Positions 46,784-58,166 are shown, numbered from the stretch's first letter. The stretch is 64,000 nt of DNA from Pholiota molesta (GCA_014925825.1 JACGCK010000005.1:1178001-1242000), one strand, 5' to 3'. The notes: a model not told the origin generated them from the letters alone. Program-made: numbers and translations.

Positions 46784-49385
46784 CTAAACGCCAGAATCGG
46801 CTGGCGTTTCGAGATCCAAGGACAGCAACAGACCCTTCAACACCCAATCCACATCATCTACTGCCGCTTTCCATGCCTGTTTGCCTCCATCACCCTCCTC
46901 CTGCTCAGTGGCAAGCCCCCAGAAAAATACCATAGCGAGCACGCTGAGAATGCCATTCTTGCCAGGCTTTCGGATTGCGTCGAGATCGCCCGCTGTTCGT
47001 GGAAGGACGCCGCTTCCGTCATCTGTGCGCCAATCCGGCTGCAAGCTACGCCACCAAACCCAGAACATCCGGTCAAAACTTTCCAACTTTACGTTTTTAG
47101 GCCGATATTTTGGTGATCGTGCGTGGCGAATCCAGTCGGCAACGAACTGAGGACGTCCCTGGTTCCCCAATATCCCATTCTCTTTGTAGTACGATCGTCC
47201 TTCGAATTGGATCCACGAAGACAGAAGTCCATTCCAATTATCTCCCAAATCCTTCGAACAGAGGAGGACGAGGGCCGTCTTGAACCACAGCGGGGAGAGG
47301 GGTGGGGCATCGTCGGAGGATACGCGCGAGGATAAAGAATTGGCATTCGCACCGACGCCAGCAACCGATGTAGATACTGCGTGTCCCATTCGGTTGGAAT
47401 CGACGCCGCCAGTTCCCCCCATCTCAGCACCGTTGTCCATCGCGGCACTTGAGTCGGTGGTTGTCCCACAACCTTCGACACTGTTGGATGAATCGGCTTG
47501 CATTTCTGATAGCCGCATACGCATCCGTTGGCGAAGATCGAATGTGTCGGCCCCATCTGTTTCCCTTGCACGCTTCTTTGTTGTTGCCTTTACTTGGGTG
47601 GAAGCGGCGGGCGTCATTGCAGGTGAGCAACGAGAGGGTACCGGTGATGGGCCGCGAGATGGTACTGGAGATGGGCCGCGAGACAGTGCGATAAACGCTG
47701 CTGGCAGAGGTGGCGGACCGCGAGAGGGCGAAGGCGATGGGCCATGAGATGGCGCAGGAGACGGACTACGGGATGGGGCACGGGACGGATGAAACGATGG
47801 TCGCGACATTGGAACATGCGAAGACGCTGGGGTTCTGGGAGCCAAAGCAAGCATCGAGGATTTTGCCTTTGATTTGGCCGTCCTCTGTATCTGAGTTGTA
47901 GGTCCAGCTTTTTCGGGTACTTTGTATGGCGTCGGTAAATTCAAAGCGGGCTCTTTGTCCTGATAGTTTCGAAAAGGTTGGCGTGGGGTAGAGAAATTCG
48001 CAACCGATGGTGTATTGAGTTTCGATGGTCCGGCAAGGCGCACGTTCTCATCCATGGAGTGGATCTCCCAATTTGAAGCATCGGCATTGAGTATATCTGC
48101 AAGAGATTCGTGTTCGATAGGAAGCGCAGCGGCACGGCACTCTTCTACAGCTAAAGAAATCAAGGATTTAATATGTTTCTGAATGATAGCTAATTCGTTA
48201 CTTACTATAGCATTTCTTGAGAAAGTTGGCGAATACGGGGACTAGAAAGGTTTTATACGGCCCACGCTCCGACCTCCCAAAATTCATCGGGGTCAAGCCG
48301 GACGTTGTCCCGGAATGCATGCTTTCGGAACTGTTAGTAGGCTGAATACGTGTTAAAATCAACGGAACGTACCTAATCATATTGAGACGCCCGCTGTCTG
48401 CCGGCTCTGGGCCTCCTGCAATTAAGGTAACCTTCCAGCCAGTGTAGTCGGCGATCATGTCCAAGATAGGCTGGGCAACTTTAGGAAGACCACCAATCAC
48501 CCTTACAACAACTTGTAAGAAACGAGATCTTTCAATAACGAAAACAACTCACCTTTGTCGATCCTCCGGCTTAGTGGAGGGCGGAGCTGTGAGCGACTGT
48601 TCGAAACTCTTCAAGGCTTCTTCATATTGGATCGTTGCCTTCGCTTCCCACTCGGCCTTTTCGTCCTCGTCCAGCTTTTCGTAAGCTTCTTTGTAGACCT
48701 GGGTTCGTAATCCAACCTTTTGCCTTCCAGAAATGTTGGCATCCTTTGCCCGTTCTTCGATGAGGGCGTCAAGAGAAGGCCGACTTGAAGGAGCCCAAAC
48801 GTGGTAACCAGTTTTTCGTCGAGGCTTTTGAGCGGCACAACCAGTGAGATTCGACATTAGAACAAACATCGGATCGTCCGTGCCTCCCTGGAACTTGGAA
48901 GGAACGTCCAGGGATTTCGAGTGCTGGTATTTAAGACGGCGGGATATTTGCTAGATAGAATTGAATACCGTTAAGCTGATGTATCAACAATCAAAAAGAA
49001 CGATATGCATACCTCTTTGCGCAGTTTTATGAGCTTGATTTGGTCGTCATATATTTTTTGGGCAGCTTCGAGGGCCTCTTCATCCAGCCCTTCAGCGCTG
49101 GGAGGATCCAAATCCGTTTCGGGCGCGTTGTCGTCAACTTGAGACAGCCAATCTTCGCTCGGCTCTTCGTCATGAGCAAGTGTGATAGGGTAGCGTTTGA
49201 AATAACGTCGCTGGATGTCGGAAACCGTATCGGCGACATGGTTATTTATGACGGCGTTGGCATAAAGTGTAGATTGAGCAGCGAGGAACTCTTTCCGAGT
49301 TCCTTTGAAAGCGCCAGGATTAACCATGGATGAGGGCGCTATTCCGTGCACGACGAAAAATCTGTACCGGTTTCGTTTTGGTCAT
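46784..49385 (-). CDS. Agaricomycete-type cargo protein of unknown function with HMG-box-like helices
   Basis: Multi-exon; stop TAG 46784-46786. Two possible starts: ATG 49385 (MTKTKPVQIFRRARNSALIHG) and ATG 49327 (MVNPGAFKGTRKEFL); the first frame joins the second only if two bases are restored near 49322. Then: NAVINNHVADTVSDIQRRYFKR, an acidic stretch, a charged helical segment (KEAYEKLDEDEKAEWEAKA) resembling HMG-box or coiled-coil sequence, RVIGGLPKVAQPILDMIAD, GGPEPADSGRLNMI, FGRSERGPYKTF. A Ser/Pro repeat region (PSRGPSPVPSRGPSP) follows, then a C-terminal Trp-rich domain: LWFKTALVLLCSKDLGDNW, FWVWWRSLQPDW. I associate this architecture with expanded mushroom families near transposons; no activity is known to me. 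DNA-binding is only suggested. Confidence 0.65.
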
Positions 49386-49883
49386 TTTCTAAAAGTAAAG
49401 GCACATTATTGCCACATACCTGAGCCAATCATCTGCAAGTCGCGGATTTTCGGATGGTCTGGGAGCTAGGCATCCAATCGTTTACAAGCCGTAGATATCG
49501 CCAAGGTTCTGTGGGTAACAGGGTCCGCACCCAGAGCCAATCGTCTTACAAGCCGTTGGATTCGGGTAAAGGAGCGTCTAGAAATTCAGCGTTGTAGCAG
49601 TGGCTGGCGCGATCGCGGAACGATTTTCGTATCAAGATCCCAGTGCGCAGCGCACTTGAGGCCCAAGCGACGTTGATTCAATCTAGATATGATCGACCTG
49701 TCAATGTTCGGTGATGACAAAGCAGCAAATTATCTCACAGCCAACGGAACGCTCCTCAAACCTGGCTCAAACACAACCACAACGTTATCGTCCTGAGTCC
49801 GTCCTAAGTCCCACTATTCCAATTCTAGAGTCTCCGCGCCGCTATATAATTCCACCTCTCCATGGTCGACCTACCCAGCTCCA

Positions 49884-50711
49884 ATGCCTTCCTCAAACGC
49901 CTCATTCGATGACAACCTCTTCGACGCCGGTAAGCGACACAGCACCCTTGCTCTATCATCGCTGATGCATGTTGTTTGCTAGGCAAGGCCGCTGAGAACG
50001 AGTCGCAGTTTTACCAGTTTATGACGGTGGCGACCACCAGGCGTATCCCTGCTCAAAACGTTCCCCGCGGCAGATGTGAGTACTCGCAGCTCAATGCACG
50101 TTCGACAGCATTGTACTAATCGTAACTATTTGTTTTGCAGCGCCGTTTGTCTTTGAGACCACGACCAAGATTACGGAGATCTGGGTCGATGACACGCTGT
50201 CGGCTCCTGCCGCTATGCTCACTAAGAAGTACGTCGTCGAATCCCCATCTGCTCCATACTGGGACTAACATTACCCCTGGATAAGCCGCCCCGCCGTATC
50301 GACCGTCAAGTCCGTTGCTAGTGCCATGCCGCCCCCCGCCGTATCTACCCTCAAGCCGTTTCCTACCGCCAAGCCGTCTTCCACAGCTTTCAACCTGCCA
50401 ACCCCGTCGCCCGCGACCGCCGCTTCGCCTTTGAAGCCAACCACTGCACCCCTTATGGCTTCAGCTCCGGACCAACGCCAGCCGTTCACCTTTCCTGGCC
50501 CATCCAAACCCCCCGCTAAAACCCCAGTCAACAACGCCCAGGCCCGCTTGGCCGCGATACAAGACGCTTTTGATAAACAGTAAGCCCAGCCTCTCCCTAT
50601 GCCGAATTGACTAATAATATGAAGTCCAGTAACGCCGATAATTCTGGAGGTGCTTCCAGCGCCCGCGTGCCCATCGGAAACAGGACCATTGTGATTAGCG
50701 ATGACGAATAG
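49884..50711 (+). CDS. Small Pro/Thr-rich protein ending in a SUMO-interacting-type motif
   Basis: Five exons from ATG 49884 (MPSSNASFDDNLFDAG): junctions near 49929/49984, 50075/50141, 50227/50286 and 50580/50629, all in frame, giving roughly 190 residues. An ordered N-terminal third (ESQFYQFMTVATTRRIPAQN, FVFETTTKITEIWVDDTLSA) is followed by a Pro/Ala/Ser/Thr-rich linker, a short helix (AQARLAAIQDAFDK) and the tail GNRTIVISDDE. The last part, a hydrophobic core followed by acidic residues, is a textbook SUMO-interacting motif (prediction only). The frame is also open upstream to ATG 49689 except for one TGA (about 49795), so the N-terminus may be longer. It lies inside the KDZ element. Confidence 0.55.
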
Positions 50712-51078
50712 GATGGTTCTTCGCTCGCGTGCACTACCGCCGCAGTTGGGTGGAATTTGGATATTGCCGTAGCACATTGACATAATTGTTGACACCTAGA
50801 TCTGCGGTGTTTGTAAAGGGATTCATAGCCAGAATTCGGACATCATTTCTGTAGCCGATTACCATATTTTGCATTAACATAATCAATGTCATTGACACCT
50901 GTCTCGCACAAAAGAATTCACTTACTTTGGTATTTCGCACCATACTTGGCAGCTACTGTGTGATCATCCTTGCTAAATTTGGCAAAATCTATCCCTATCC
51001 TTAGAAGCAGCACCCGTTTTCTGGGTCAAACATTATCTACGGTCTGCGGAAATGAAGTCATGGTCTAACGAAATATGG
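50712..51078. other. Spacer inside the KDZ element
   Basis: 367 bp between convergent gene ends; no coding or repeat signal noticed. Confidence 0.4.
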
Positions 51079-51354
51079 CTATGCTCGTTCTTGATCTCTG
51101 GGCTGCGTGGCGCCCATTTTTAACTGGTATTCGCGTGCGCGGCGTTCTCGCGCTTGTTGGTCCTTCGCTGACTGGCTATTGCCAAATTCAGTAATGTCAG
51201 GGCTTCAAATCCATTTCCACCAATCAAACACTCACCGACGTATTCTCTCTTTTACCTTCAGTGCTTCTCGATTTTTTTCTCGGTAAATCGCAGCCGACGT
51301 TTGTCGACGAACCTTCTTTTGTTCCTTCTTCTCCTCGGAGAGCATATTCACCAT
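51079..51354 (-). CDS. 71-residue highly basic protein
   Basis: Two exons, 51354-51236 and 51175-51079, joined by a GT-AG intron (51176-51235, donor GTGAGT), starting MVNMLSEEKKEQKKVRRQTS and ending QPRDQERA. About a third of the residues are Lys/Arg, with a helical repeat-like run (YREKNREALKVKERIRRQSAK). Such a short basic helix suits DNA or RNA binding, but no family is assigned. The total coding length (216 nt) is a whole number of codons with no internal stop. Confidence 0.5.
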
Positions 51355-51492
51355 GCTTTTATTTCTGTATCATCCATATGACAATGCTTGCCCTCTCAGA
51401 AAGCAATACACTTACCTATTCCATCGCTGGAGAGCTTTCTCTTTAAGTATAGGTTTGTTCCTTTCGAAAAGAAATTAGAGTGACGCCGTAGG

Positions 51493-51758
51493 TTAATTTA
51501 TTTCGAAAGCCTGAGCAACGTACTGAATGTAGTATGCTTGATGCCTAGAGAGAGGTTGGGGTTTTGGTTTCTCTGGAGCGGTATAAGGAGCAGAGGATTC
51601 ATCAATGTTCGACATTGAAAATATGAAGCCGTTGGTCAGAAGCAGGATGCTCAAGATATGCTTAAGTAGGATTCGTAGTGCGATCTCGGATATAGTTACC
51701 AAATTAGGAGTATGTCGAACAAGTTTGTAATCGAGGAAGCATTGCGCGAAGTCACCAT
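51493..51758 (-). CDS. 71-residue putative membrane protein
   Basis: Two exons, 51758-51700 and 51649-51493, with a GT-AG intron 51650-51699, 216 nt in all. MVTSRNASSITNLF is followed by one hydrophobic helix spanning the splice junction (ILLICILLLTNGFIF) and a soluble Pro/Lys/Gln tail (YTAPEKPKPQPLSRHQAYY). The helix is continuous only after splicing, which supports the model. No homologue recognised. Confidence 0.4.
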
Positions 51759-52069
51759 GCACAGAAAAAATGCTTTATATCACCGCATACGCTATATCAC
51801 AGGCTTTTTCAACTGAGATTAGGAGTGTAGTACCATATTTCTTCCATATGTGAGATAAGATTGGCATAGACGTTGCACGATTCGAGGTTATAGAATGTTT
51901 TAAAGCGAAGTCATCACACCGAATTTAGCCCAAGTCAAGATATATACCAGTTGTGGAGTACTTCAGGTATTAGTATATGCACGCTGCAAAGTATTTCATC
52001 TTCTTCAATTCAATTCGAGTGGTCTGGTGATAGTATTATAATGCCGACACATTTATTAAGGACGTTTGA
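51759..52069. other. Spacer inside the KDZ element
   Basis: 311 bp, AT-rich, between the small membrane-protein gene start and the TET/JBP stop. No feature seen. Confidence 0.4.
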
Positions 52070-53627
52070 CTAAATACACTTCGTTTTACAGGTAGCTAGA
52101 TCCCCAGGCAGAGTTTCCAGTGTAGAAAAAAGAGAAAGTCCTAATTTACATCTTTCCGCGGCTCTGGCAGCCTCTTCCTCGCGCTCAACATTTCCTAGCC
52201 CTGCTAGATAGTCCTCCGATTTTTGAAACCCCTGCTCAACCCATCTAAACAACCCGCCGGCAGTGTATTGGGTGAAAGAGCAGCGTCGTTCGCGGTGGCT
52301 GATGGGAACGTTGGAGTGGTCAACAGCAGCAGAGGGCAGAAGGATCGTTGAACCTGCAGGAAATTCGACGACTAGCTTCAGATCCCAAAGGACAAGATGG
52401 CCGCCTTTCGTTGCGTCGAATTCGCCAAGGGCCGTGATTCCACACCAACCGTACGGGAGGTTTGACGAGTCGCGATGCCGCCGAGTAATCGTACGAGGCC
52501 CGAAATTGACGGTCGCGGCGGCCCAGACACTGTTGGAGAAGTTTCTTCGAAGGGTGGGGTCACTTTTGAGCAGCGCGCGGAAATGGTCTTCATAATAAGA
52601 GTATAGCCTGGGCGCCCAAGCAGCAAATGAGGCACTAGCGTTGCCAGCTATTCTTGAGATGAATAGATTCTCTCGCAGCACGGAGAGTTCGTGGGCATTG
52701 CGCCTATTGTGCGAAAGGTTTCCTGGATGCTGCCAAGCGAGGGGAGGAATCAATAGCAGGATGGGATGAGGGCGAAACCTGATCCTACCTTTTGTCCGCC
52801 GCCGTAAGACATACCGAAGGCCAAAGCAGGAAATTTACCCCTGCGATGCTGCATGGCCTTCTTTGGAAAGTCGCAGCGGGCTCGAGCAGAGATGATGGCT
52901 TCGAAGGCGCCCCGGTGGACCTCCTCCCAGTCTGGAGCTTCCGGAATTCCAACGAGAACGGCTATGATTTTTCCACCAGCCTCTGTGATGGGCTTTGGAA
53001 TCCTAATGTACGCGGTTAGCTTGGGCTCAGGCTAGGCGAAGGACTTTTGGCTTACCGCCCATCCCACTGTATGAGCCTGAACCTCTTAACTTCCAAAAGG
53101 TTCCGGAGATCGCACACTTGACCCCCTCGATCGCGAATGCCTACGAACCCACTGGAGGCGGCACGGAGGTCGATTTTGGCGTCGGTGTCCGTAGCTACGG
53201 CTGGCGTGATATACTTGTCGATTGCGGCTTCTCGTACGTGGAATGCATCCGTTGCAGTGTTGTCCCTGTTACTGCGGCGTTTGACTCTGCGTTTTTCGTG
53301 GCTTTTCTTCCGTGTACGCCTCTTCTTGCTATTTCCTTCAGGTTTTTTCTGAGCTTCATTGACGGAGGGTGGGGTACAGATGGCGGCTTCAACTGCGGAG
53401 GGCCTTGGGGATGCCGATCGAGAGGATGAAGGGGAAGTAGGCGGGGTCGAAAGAGGCGAACACCCAAAAAATAGGTCGCGTTCGAGCTCCTGAAGTTCGA
53501 TCGGAAGGGCGTCGGTTGGTCCGAGATCGAATTCTGCGTGAAGCTCCAGCGCTTCGTTGCAAAGACTTTCGTGTATAGCTGCCTCGAACAGGAATGTGGA
53601 TTCGTGTATGGGCTCGGGCTCCAACAT
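52070..53627 (-). CDS. TET/JBP-family 2-oxoglutarate/Fe(II) dioxygenase
   Basis: Three exons, 53627-53056, 53002-52789 and 52729-52070, both introns GT-AG, 481 residues. TET/JBP enzymes oxidise 5-methylcytosine (or thymine) in DNA, so a nuclear role in erasing or editing DNA methylation is expected. The N-terminal about 190 residues are acidic then strongly basic (SKKRRTRKKSHEKRRVKRRS). The catalytic double-stranded beta-helix follows: IAVLVGIPEAPDWEEVH, FGMSYGGGQ, RIAGNASASFAAWAPRLYSY. The iron ligands are in RHRDSSNLPYGW (His about 347, Asp about 349) and VDHSNVP (His about 400), and the 2-oxoglutarate Arg in RRCSFTQYTAGGLFRW (about 410). All key residues are present, so it is predicted active. 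Divergent from the KDZ transposase with 302 bp between ATGs. Confidence 0.88.
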
Positions 53628-53929
53628 AGCACTGTAAAATCAAATTAGTACATGGTTAAAGAATGTCAAAGAAATTGAAAGAATCTAAGATCGGACGCAG
53701 CTGCCGAGATCCCCAGGGAACCAAGTATCAGGGCTTTTGCGCCGAGTTCGAAGAGAGGAATATAGGAATACAAAAGATTAAAGCGCACCGGGTCGTTGAA
53801 GCTTGTGGCTGGACTTGGGCAAGACTTACGCGGTCGAGGAAGTTCTTCGTCACTCATTGTTCATTGCGTCATGTGACAAATACACGCGACGGGTTGCTCA
53901 TCATATTCAATTGTCAAGCTGCACGTACT
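53628..53929. promoter_or_regulatory. Shared promoter of the TET/JBP and KDZ transposase genes
   Basis: 302-bp spacer between divergent start codons. No TATA box seen. Co-expression is suggested by position only. Confidence 0.45.
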
Positions 53930-56900
53930 ATGTCTGCTTACCGTGCTACTAAACGCCCAAAAACTACGCACTATCGTGATCGGATTCCCCTCGAGAACGA
54001 CATCGAAGTCATTCACTCTCGCTCATCTGGTCTGACGAGTTGGAACGCACCGAATGTTGCTTCACGATCTCCTTTGAAGGGTCGGACAACGTGGACAGTT
54101 GGCAAGTCCTGGGCGCCGGACGACGATGAGGAAATCGCATTGGATGACTCAAGCGCGTGGTTTGACGAAGAGGTACACGCCAACGTCTTCGATAGCCACC
54201 CTTCGCGGATGGATGATTTGTCTAAGAAGAAGAAACGGACCCGAAGCAAAGTGTCGGTAAGTGCTTATATATGGCATATTGACTACTTCGTACGTACGCT
54301 GATTCTTCTATATTTTATAGCTTAGACCACACGTCGTATGGAAGGACCATCACCGCGCTGCATTCCTCGACGAATCTCTCCGTCTGGAGGGCCGCGGAGA
54401 TTTTGCAAGGGAGAACAAATGCTCTGACTGTGCTGCGCGCAAGCGCGATGTCATTGCTCAACCGGAGTATCGATGTGTCGATTGCTTCCTCCCAGATCTA
54501 ACATGCAAGGATTGTTGTGTAAAGCGGCACCAACGGCTTCCTTTCCATGTCATCGAGGTGTGTTTGACTATATGTATGTTTAGATGTTTTCAATTCATTC
54601 TTTTCAGAGATGGACAGGAGAAACATTCGTCAAGGTATCGCTCAAGTCCTTAGGGCTTGCCATACACCTCAACCACAGCAGCCTTCGATGTCCAATTCCC
54701 ATCGCCTGCCATCAAGACCTGAGGATCCTTCATACGAATGGAATCCACGACGTGGCAATTAGTTATTGCGGATGCCCGCGATCGATTCCTCAGCATACCC
54801 AGCTTCTTCGTCGACGTCTCTATCCCGCTACCCAGATCGCCCCGCGTACCTGCGTCACGTTCGAGCTGCTGAGGCTGCTTCACCTTCTTTCCCTGACCTC
54901 GAAAGCTTCTACCTACGATTTCTATCTCGCGTTGGAGAGGTTGACCGATAACGCGGGAACGAACAGGCCCAAGTCGCGATATCGGCCACTGCTGCGAGTG
55001 GGACTCCAATGGCGACATTTGAAGATGCTGAAGCGGGCGGGTAGGGGCATGATGAAGCTGGAGTGGCGGGTACTAAGGACGGAGAGCTTGCGATCCAGTG
55101 TCCTTCCTGCCCACATCCTGGTATTAACCTGCCGGCCGACTGGAAGGATGTCCCGGACGACCAGAAGTAAGAAAATTCTAGTTGCTGTTTGAGGTTCCAG
55201 TCCACTAATGCGGCGTTCCAAGATTTTTATACCGACTCCTCGTTTGCATGGACGCAAACTTTCGATTGAAGAACCAATTGGTTTCAAACTACTCGCAAGA
55301 CCCAGGTTTAGGAACCGGCTGGGCGTATATGGTTCGAACTAAGCCGTACGAGGACTACGTGCTCAGCAAGGCTAGTGACGAAGACGTATGTTTTATTTTC
55401 TTCCAAGTAGTTCGACTGCCCTAATTCTTTATATAGATTAGCACCTGTGTTTCCTTTCTAGCGATTGTCCTAGCCTTGACTCGATTTTCTAAAGGCCTTC
55501 GCTACACAGGAGTAGGGGTGCCTTCTGTGGACGAGGAGAGATGTTTCTGCCCAATGGCGTTGGAAACTTGCAGAAAGGGGAGCGGTATGTTCAATAATTA
55601 GTTTGGAGCCCGATCGTTACTTAACTTCTGGCTAGATATGCGAACATGGATTACATTCTGGGTTCGTCGGTTCGAAATACGCAGCTCGAGTCTATTGGCA
55701 TCAGCTACGACATCTGCTGCCAATGGTATACGAACCTTCAGCAGCGCATGACATCTTGGCCCCAAGAAATCCAGCTGCCACCAAACGTCACGACCACTCC
55801 GCTTATTCCCAAATTCCACGAACCGGCCATAATGACAAAAATCACGAACAATATTCCTTTAACCACGTTGTCGGCGTAGGAAACACCGATGGCGAATGTC
55901 CTGAAAGAGCATGGGCCGGCCACAATGGCCTCGGAAATGCCACGAAAACGCAGGGCCCAGGTTCTAGGCACGATGTCCTCGATGATCACTTCGGATTCTG
56001 GAATTGGCGCAAGTACTGCAATATGGGTGAGTATTTGATTTTCCGCGACATCGTCACTAGTCTAACCTCATTGACAGGTAATACTCTTATTCGAAGATAT
56101 AAATCTGCCATTATGGAGCGTAATAAACAAGTAGAGGCACATCGTGGATTTACGGCGTCCCTTCCGGAAGATTTGGTCACCGAATGGGAGTTGCTGTGCG
56201 CCGCCTGGGATTTAGATAGCGTTCCCAAGTCTCAGCCGAACCCATACTCCGTTGAGGGCTCAGGTAAGGTATTATTAAATCCCCAGCTACGCCGACACTG
56301 ATTTTTACTTTAGAAATGTCCGAGACACAAGTCCACGAAGAACTTCGAAAGGATGAGGGTCGAATCAGGGCTGGGGAAGGGCCGTTCATCACACGACGGG
56401 GCCAGCTGACTTTATTCGAATGGGGCTTGAACTCGAGGCGGCACAGTAAGTACTGCTTTAACAGCGTCTACAGGTACATTGGCTAATCGTACGATAGGCG
56501 CAAGTTGCGGGTCCTCTCGAAGGAGCAAGGAAACGTACCGAAATCGCTTCAAGGCCCGGCTTTGAAGGAGCAACGCACGCGCCTTTCAAAAAATGTACAA
56601 GACTGGGAGCTTATTCGCAACGCCTACATGCCCGGTCTGCTCCAATACCAGATGGAAACTGGAGTTGGAGGGCCGACGGTTTGGGATGGCAACCCTAGTC
56701 CTGAAGACGTCGACCTCTTCCTTCCCTCCCAACTTCCTGATCGCCATCGAAGCACTGTATGCATCGAAGGGCTTGCCGAAATCGAGGAGAAGTATCGCAC
56801 AGCGCAATGTCATGATGCCCTTGATGCACTCCGTCGCGCCCTTCGAATCAAGACAAGGATGATTCTTTTCAAGAATAAGAACATACGCGGCCAAGTGCAG

Positions 56901-57740
56901 AGTACTCGGTCCAGAGCTCTAATCGATCGAGTCCATCAACGTGCACTGGCATCAGTCGATAAGTACCGCGTGGCAAGGTTGGCCAAAATGAAGCTTTGCG
57001 GGCCCGGTGCCTGGGAAGATGCCCTCCGACCATTATTGAATAGCGATGTTCGAAGCTATAGCGACCCTCGCCAAAATACAAGAGGGCGAGGAAGGCGCGG
57101 CATTTGGGAGGATGGCTGTCGACCGGAGGATGTTGAAGTGGAGGGTGATGGAGGTGTTGACGACGTCGAAGACATTGAACCGATTCCACGGGAACGAGAT
57201 CGGCGCGATGGGACAGGGCGGACGACCCACGAGATATCCTGGATCTGGATGGTTAACGGAAGCCACAGTGATGCTGATGGACAGGATGGAGCCGAAATCA
57301 TGAGGGCGGAGTGGGCGAGGAGTCGAGCTCGCGTTCAACGGTGTGTGGAGGAAGTCTCGCTCCTTCTCGAGGAAATGCGCCGCGTCCTCGCATATCTCGA
57401 TTGGAAGGAGCAATGGTGGATCGACCGAAAGAAGTTTCGGGCAGTATCTTCTCTTGAGCTGAACGAAGGGCTAGTGTCCTATGCAAAGGGTCAAGCCGCA
57501 ATGCATGCAAGCCTATCTGAATCATTCATCCAGGCATGGCGTACTCCATTGGGAATGGTTGACGAGACGGCGGTAGATGAGGAGGACGAGGCAAATGCAT
57601 CCAACACTGCAGAGAGGGATGGTTTGGACCCCGACGATGTCAATGGCGATGGAGAGGATAACGACAGTGATAGAGAGGATGACACCGATGGCGAGGGTAG
57701 AAATACAAGTGCTTTCGATGCTGAGGATGTATTTCTTTAG
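53930..57740 (+). CDS. KDZ transposase with N-terminal Cys-cluster (CxC2-like), frame broken twice
   Basis: ATG 53930 (MSAYRATKRPKTTHYRD). First exon 53930-54256, second from 54321. N-terminal zinc cluster CSDCAARK..CVDCFLPDLTCKDCC (about 54420-54515) and a later CPSCPHPGINLP (about 55105). KDZ catalytic landmarks: MDANFRLKN (about 55250), GRGEMFLPNGVG and YANMDYILGS (55530-55670), SYDICCQWY (about 55700), VGNTDGECPERAWAG (about 55880), consistent with the family's acidic triad. The C-terminal half is helical with a long acidic tail to TAG 57738-57740. Two frame breaks, at G-runs 55044-55047 and 55515-55518, are each repaired by one extra G. If these are sequence errors the gene is intact. 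It mobilises the surrounding element. Confidence 0.88.
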
Positions 57741-58071
57741 GCTAAATGAAGATTAGATTAGATGGGATTAGATTAACATGTAGCATGGATCAATCTAATC
57801 GAGATTATTTAAAGGTGACTAAAATAGTACAAAATAATCTAATCTATTAGTGATGGGCAAATTAATCTAATCTAAAAGCGAATTTGATGGTACATTCCTT
57901 TTCAGCAATGTATGCCTATGTTTTTTTTGCATCTAAAGGTATAAATAAATAAAAAGTTATTTTAGAAATTTGAATTAACATGATTGGTTGAGCCAATAAA
58001 AAGTAATGCCCTAAATAATATTGTAGCAGCTGACAAATATGGCTGACATTGAAATACAGATGCTGATAAGC
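57741..58071. repeat. Right subterminal repeats of the KDZ element
   Basis: Five copies of AATCTAATC or its complement GATTAGATT occur in both orientations between about 57752 and 57872, some overlapping. Clustered subterminal repeats near a transposon end usually bind its transposase. No ORF here. Confidence 0.5.
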
Positions 58072-58166
58072 CCCAGCTAAGCCCCAATGCAAATTGGCAG
58101 CGTGGATATATCACTCATGAATGCCAATATGCATGGTCTGATACATGATATTGACAGCACTGGCTG
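58072..58166 (-). repeat. Right terminal inverted repeat of the KDZ element
   Basis: The reverse complement starts CAGCCAGTGCTGTCAATATC and then matches the left-end core. The similarity weakens but persists further inside (TATTTCAAT.TCAGC). Confidence 0.75.

Larger units (their letters stand above)
45889..58166. mobile_element. 12.28-kb KDZ-type DNA transposon carrying a TET/JBP gene and cargo
   Basis: Delimited by inverted terminal repeats (45889-45982 and 58072-58166) and a 7-8 bp target duplication. Inside are a gene of unknown function (46784-49385, -), a SIM-ended small protein (49884-50711, +), two about 71-residue proteins (51079-51354 and 51493-51758, -), a TET/JBP dioxygenase (52070-53627, -) and the KDZ transposase (53930-57740, +). 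KDZ (Kyakuja-Dileera-Zisupton) elements with TET/JBP partners are known from basidiomycetes. The left 365 bp recur without visible difference at 63636-64000, implying recent activity of the family. The element sits in the 3' end of a gypsy pol gene. Confidence 0.78.
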
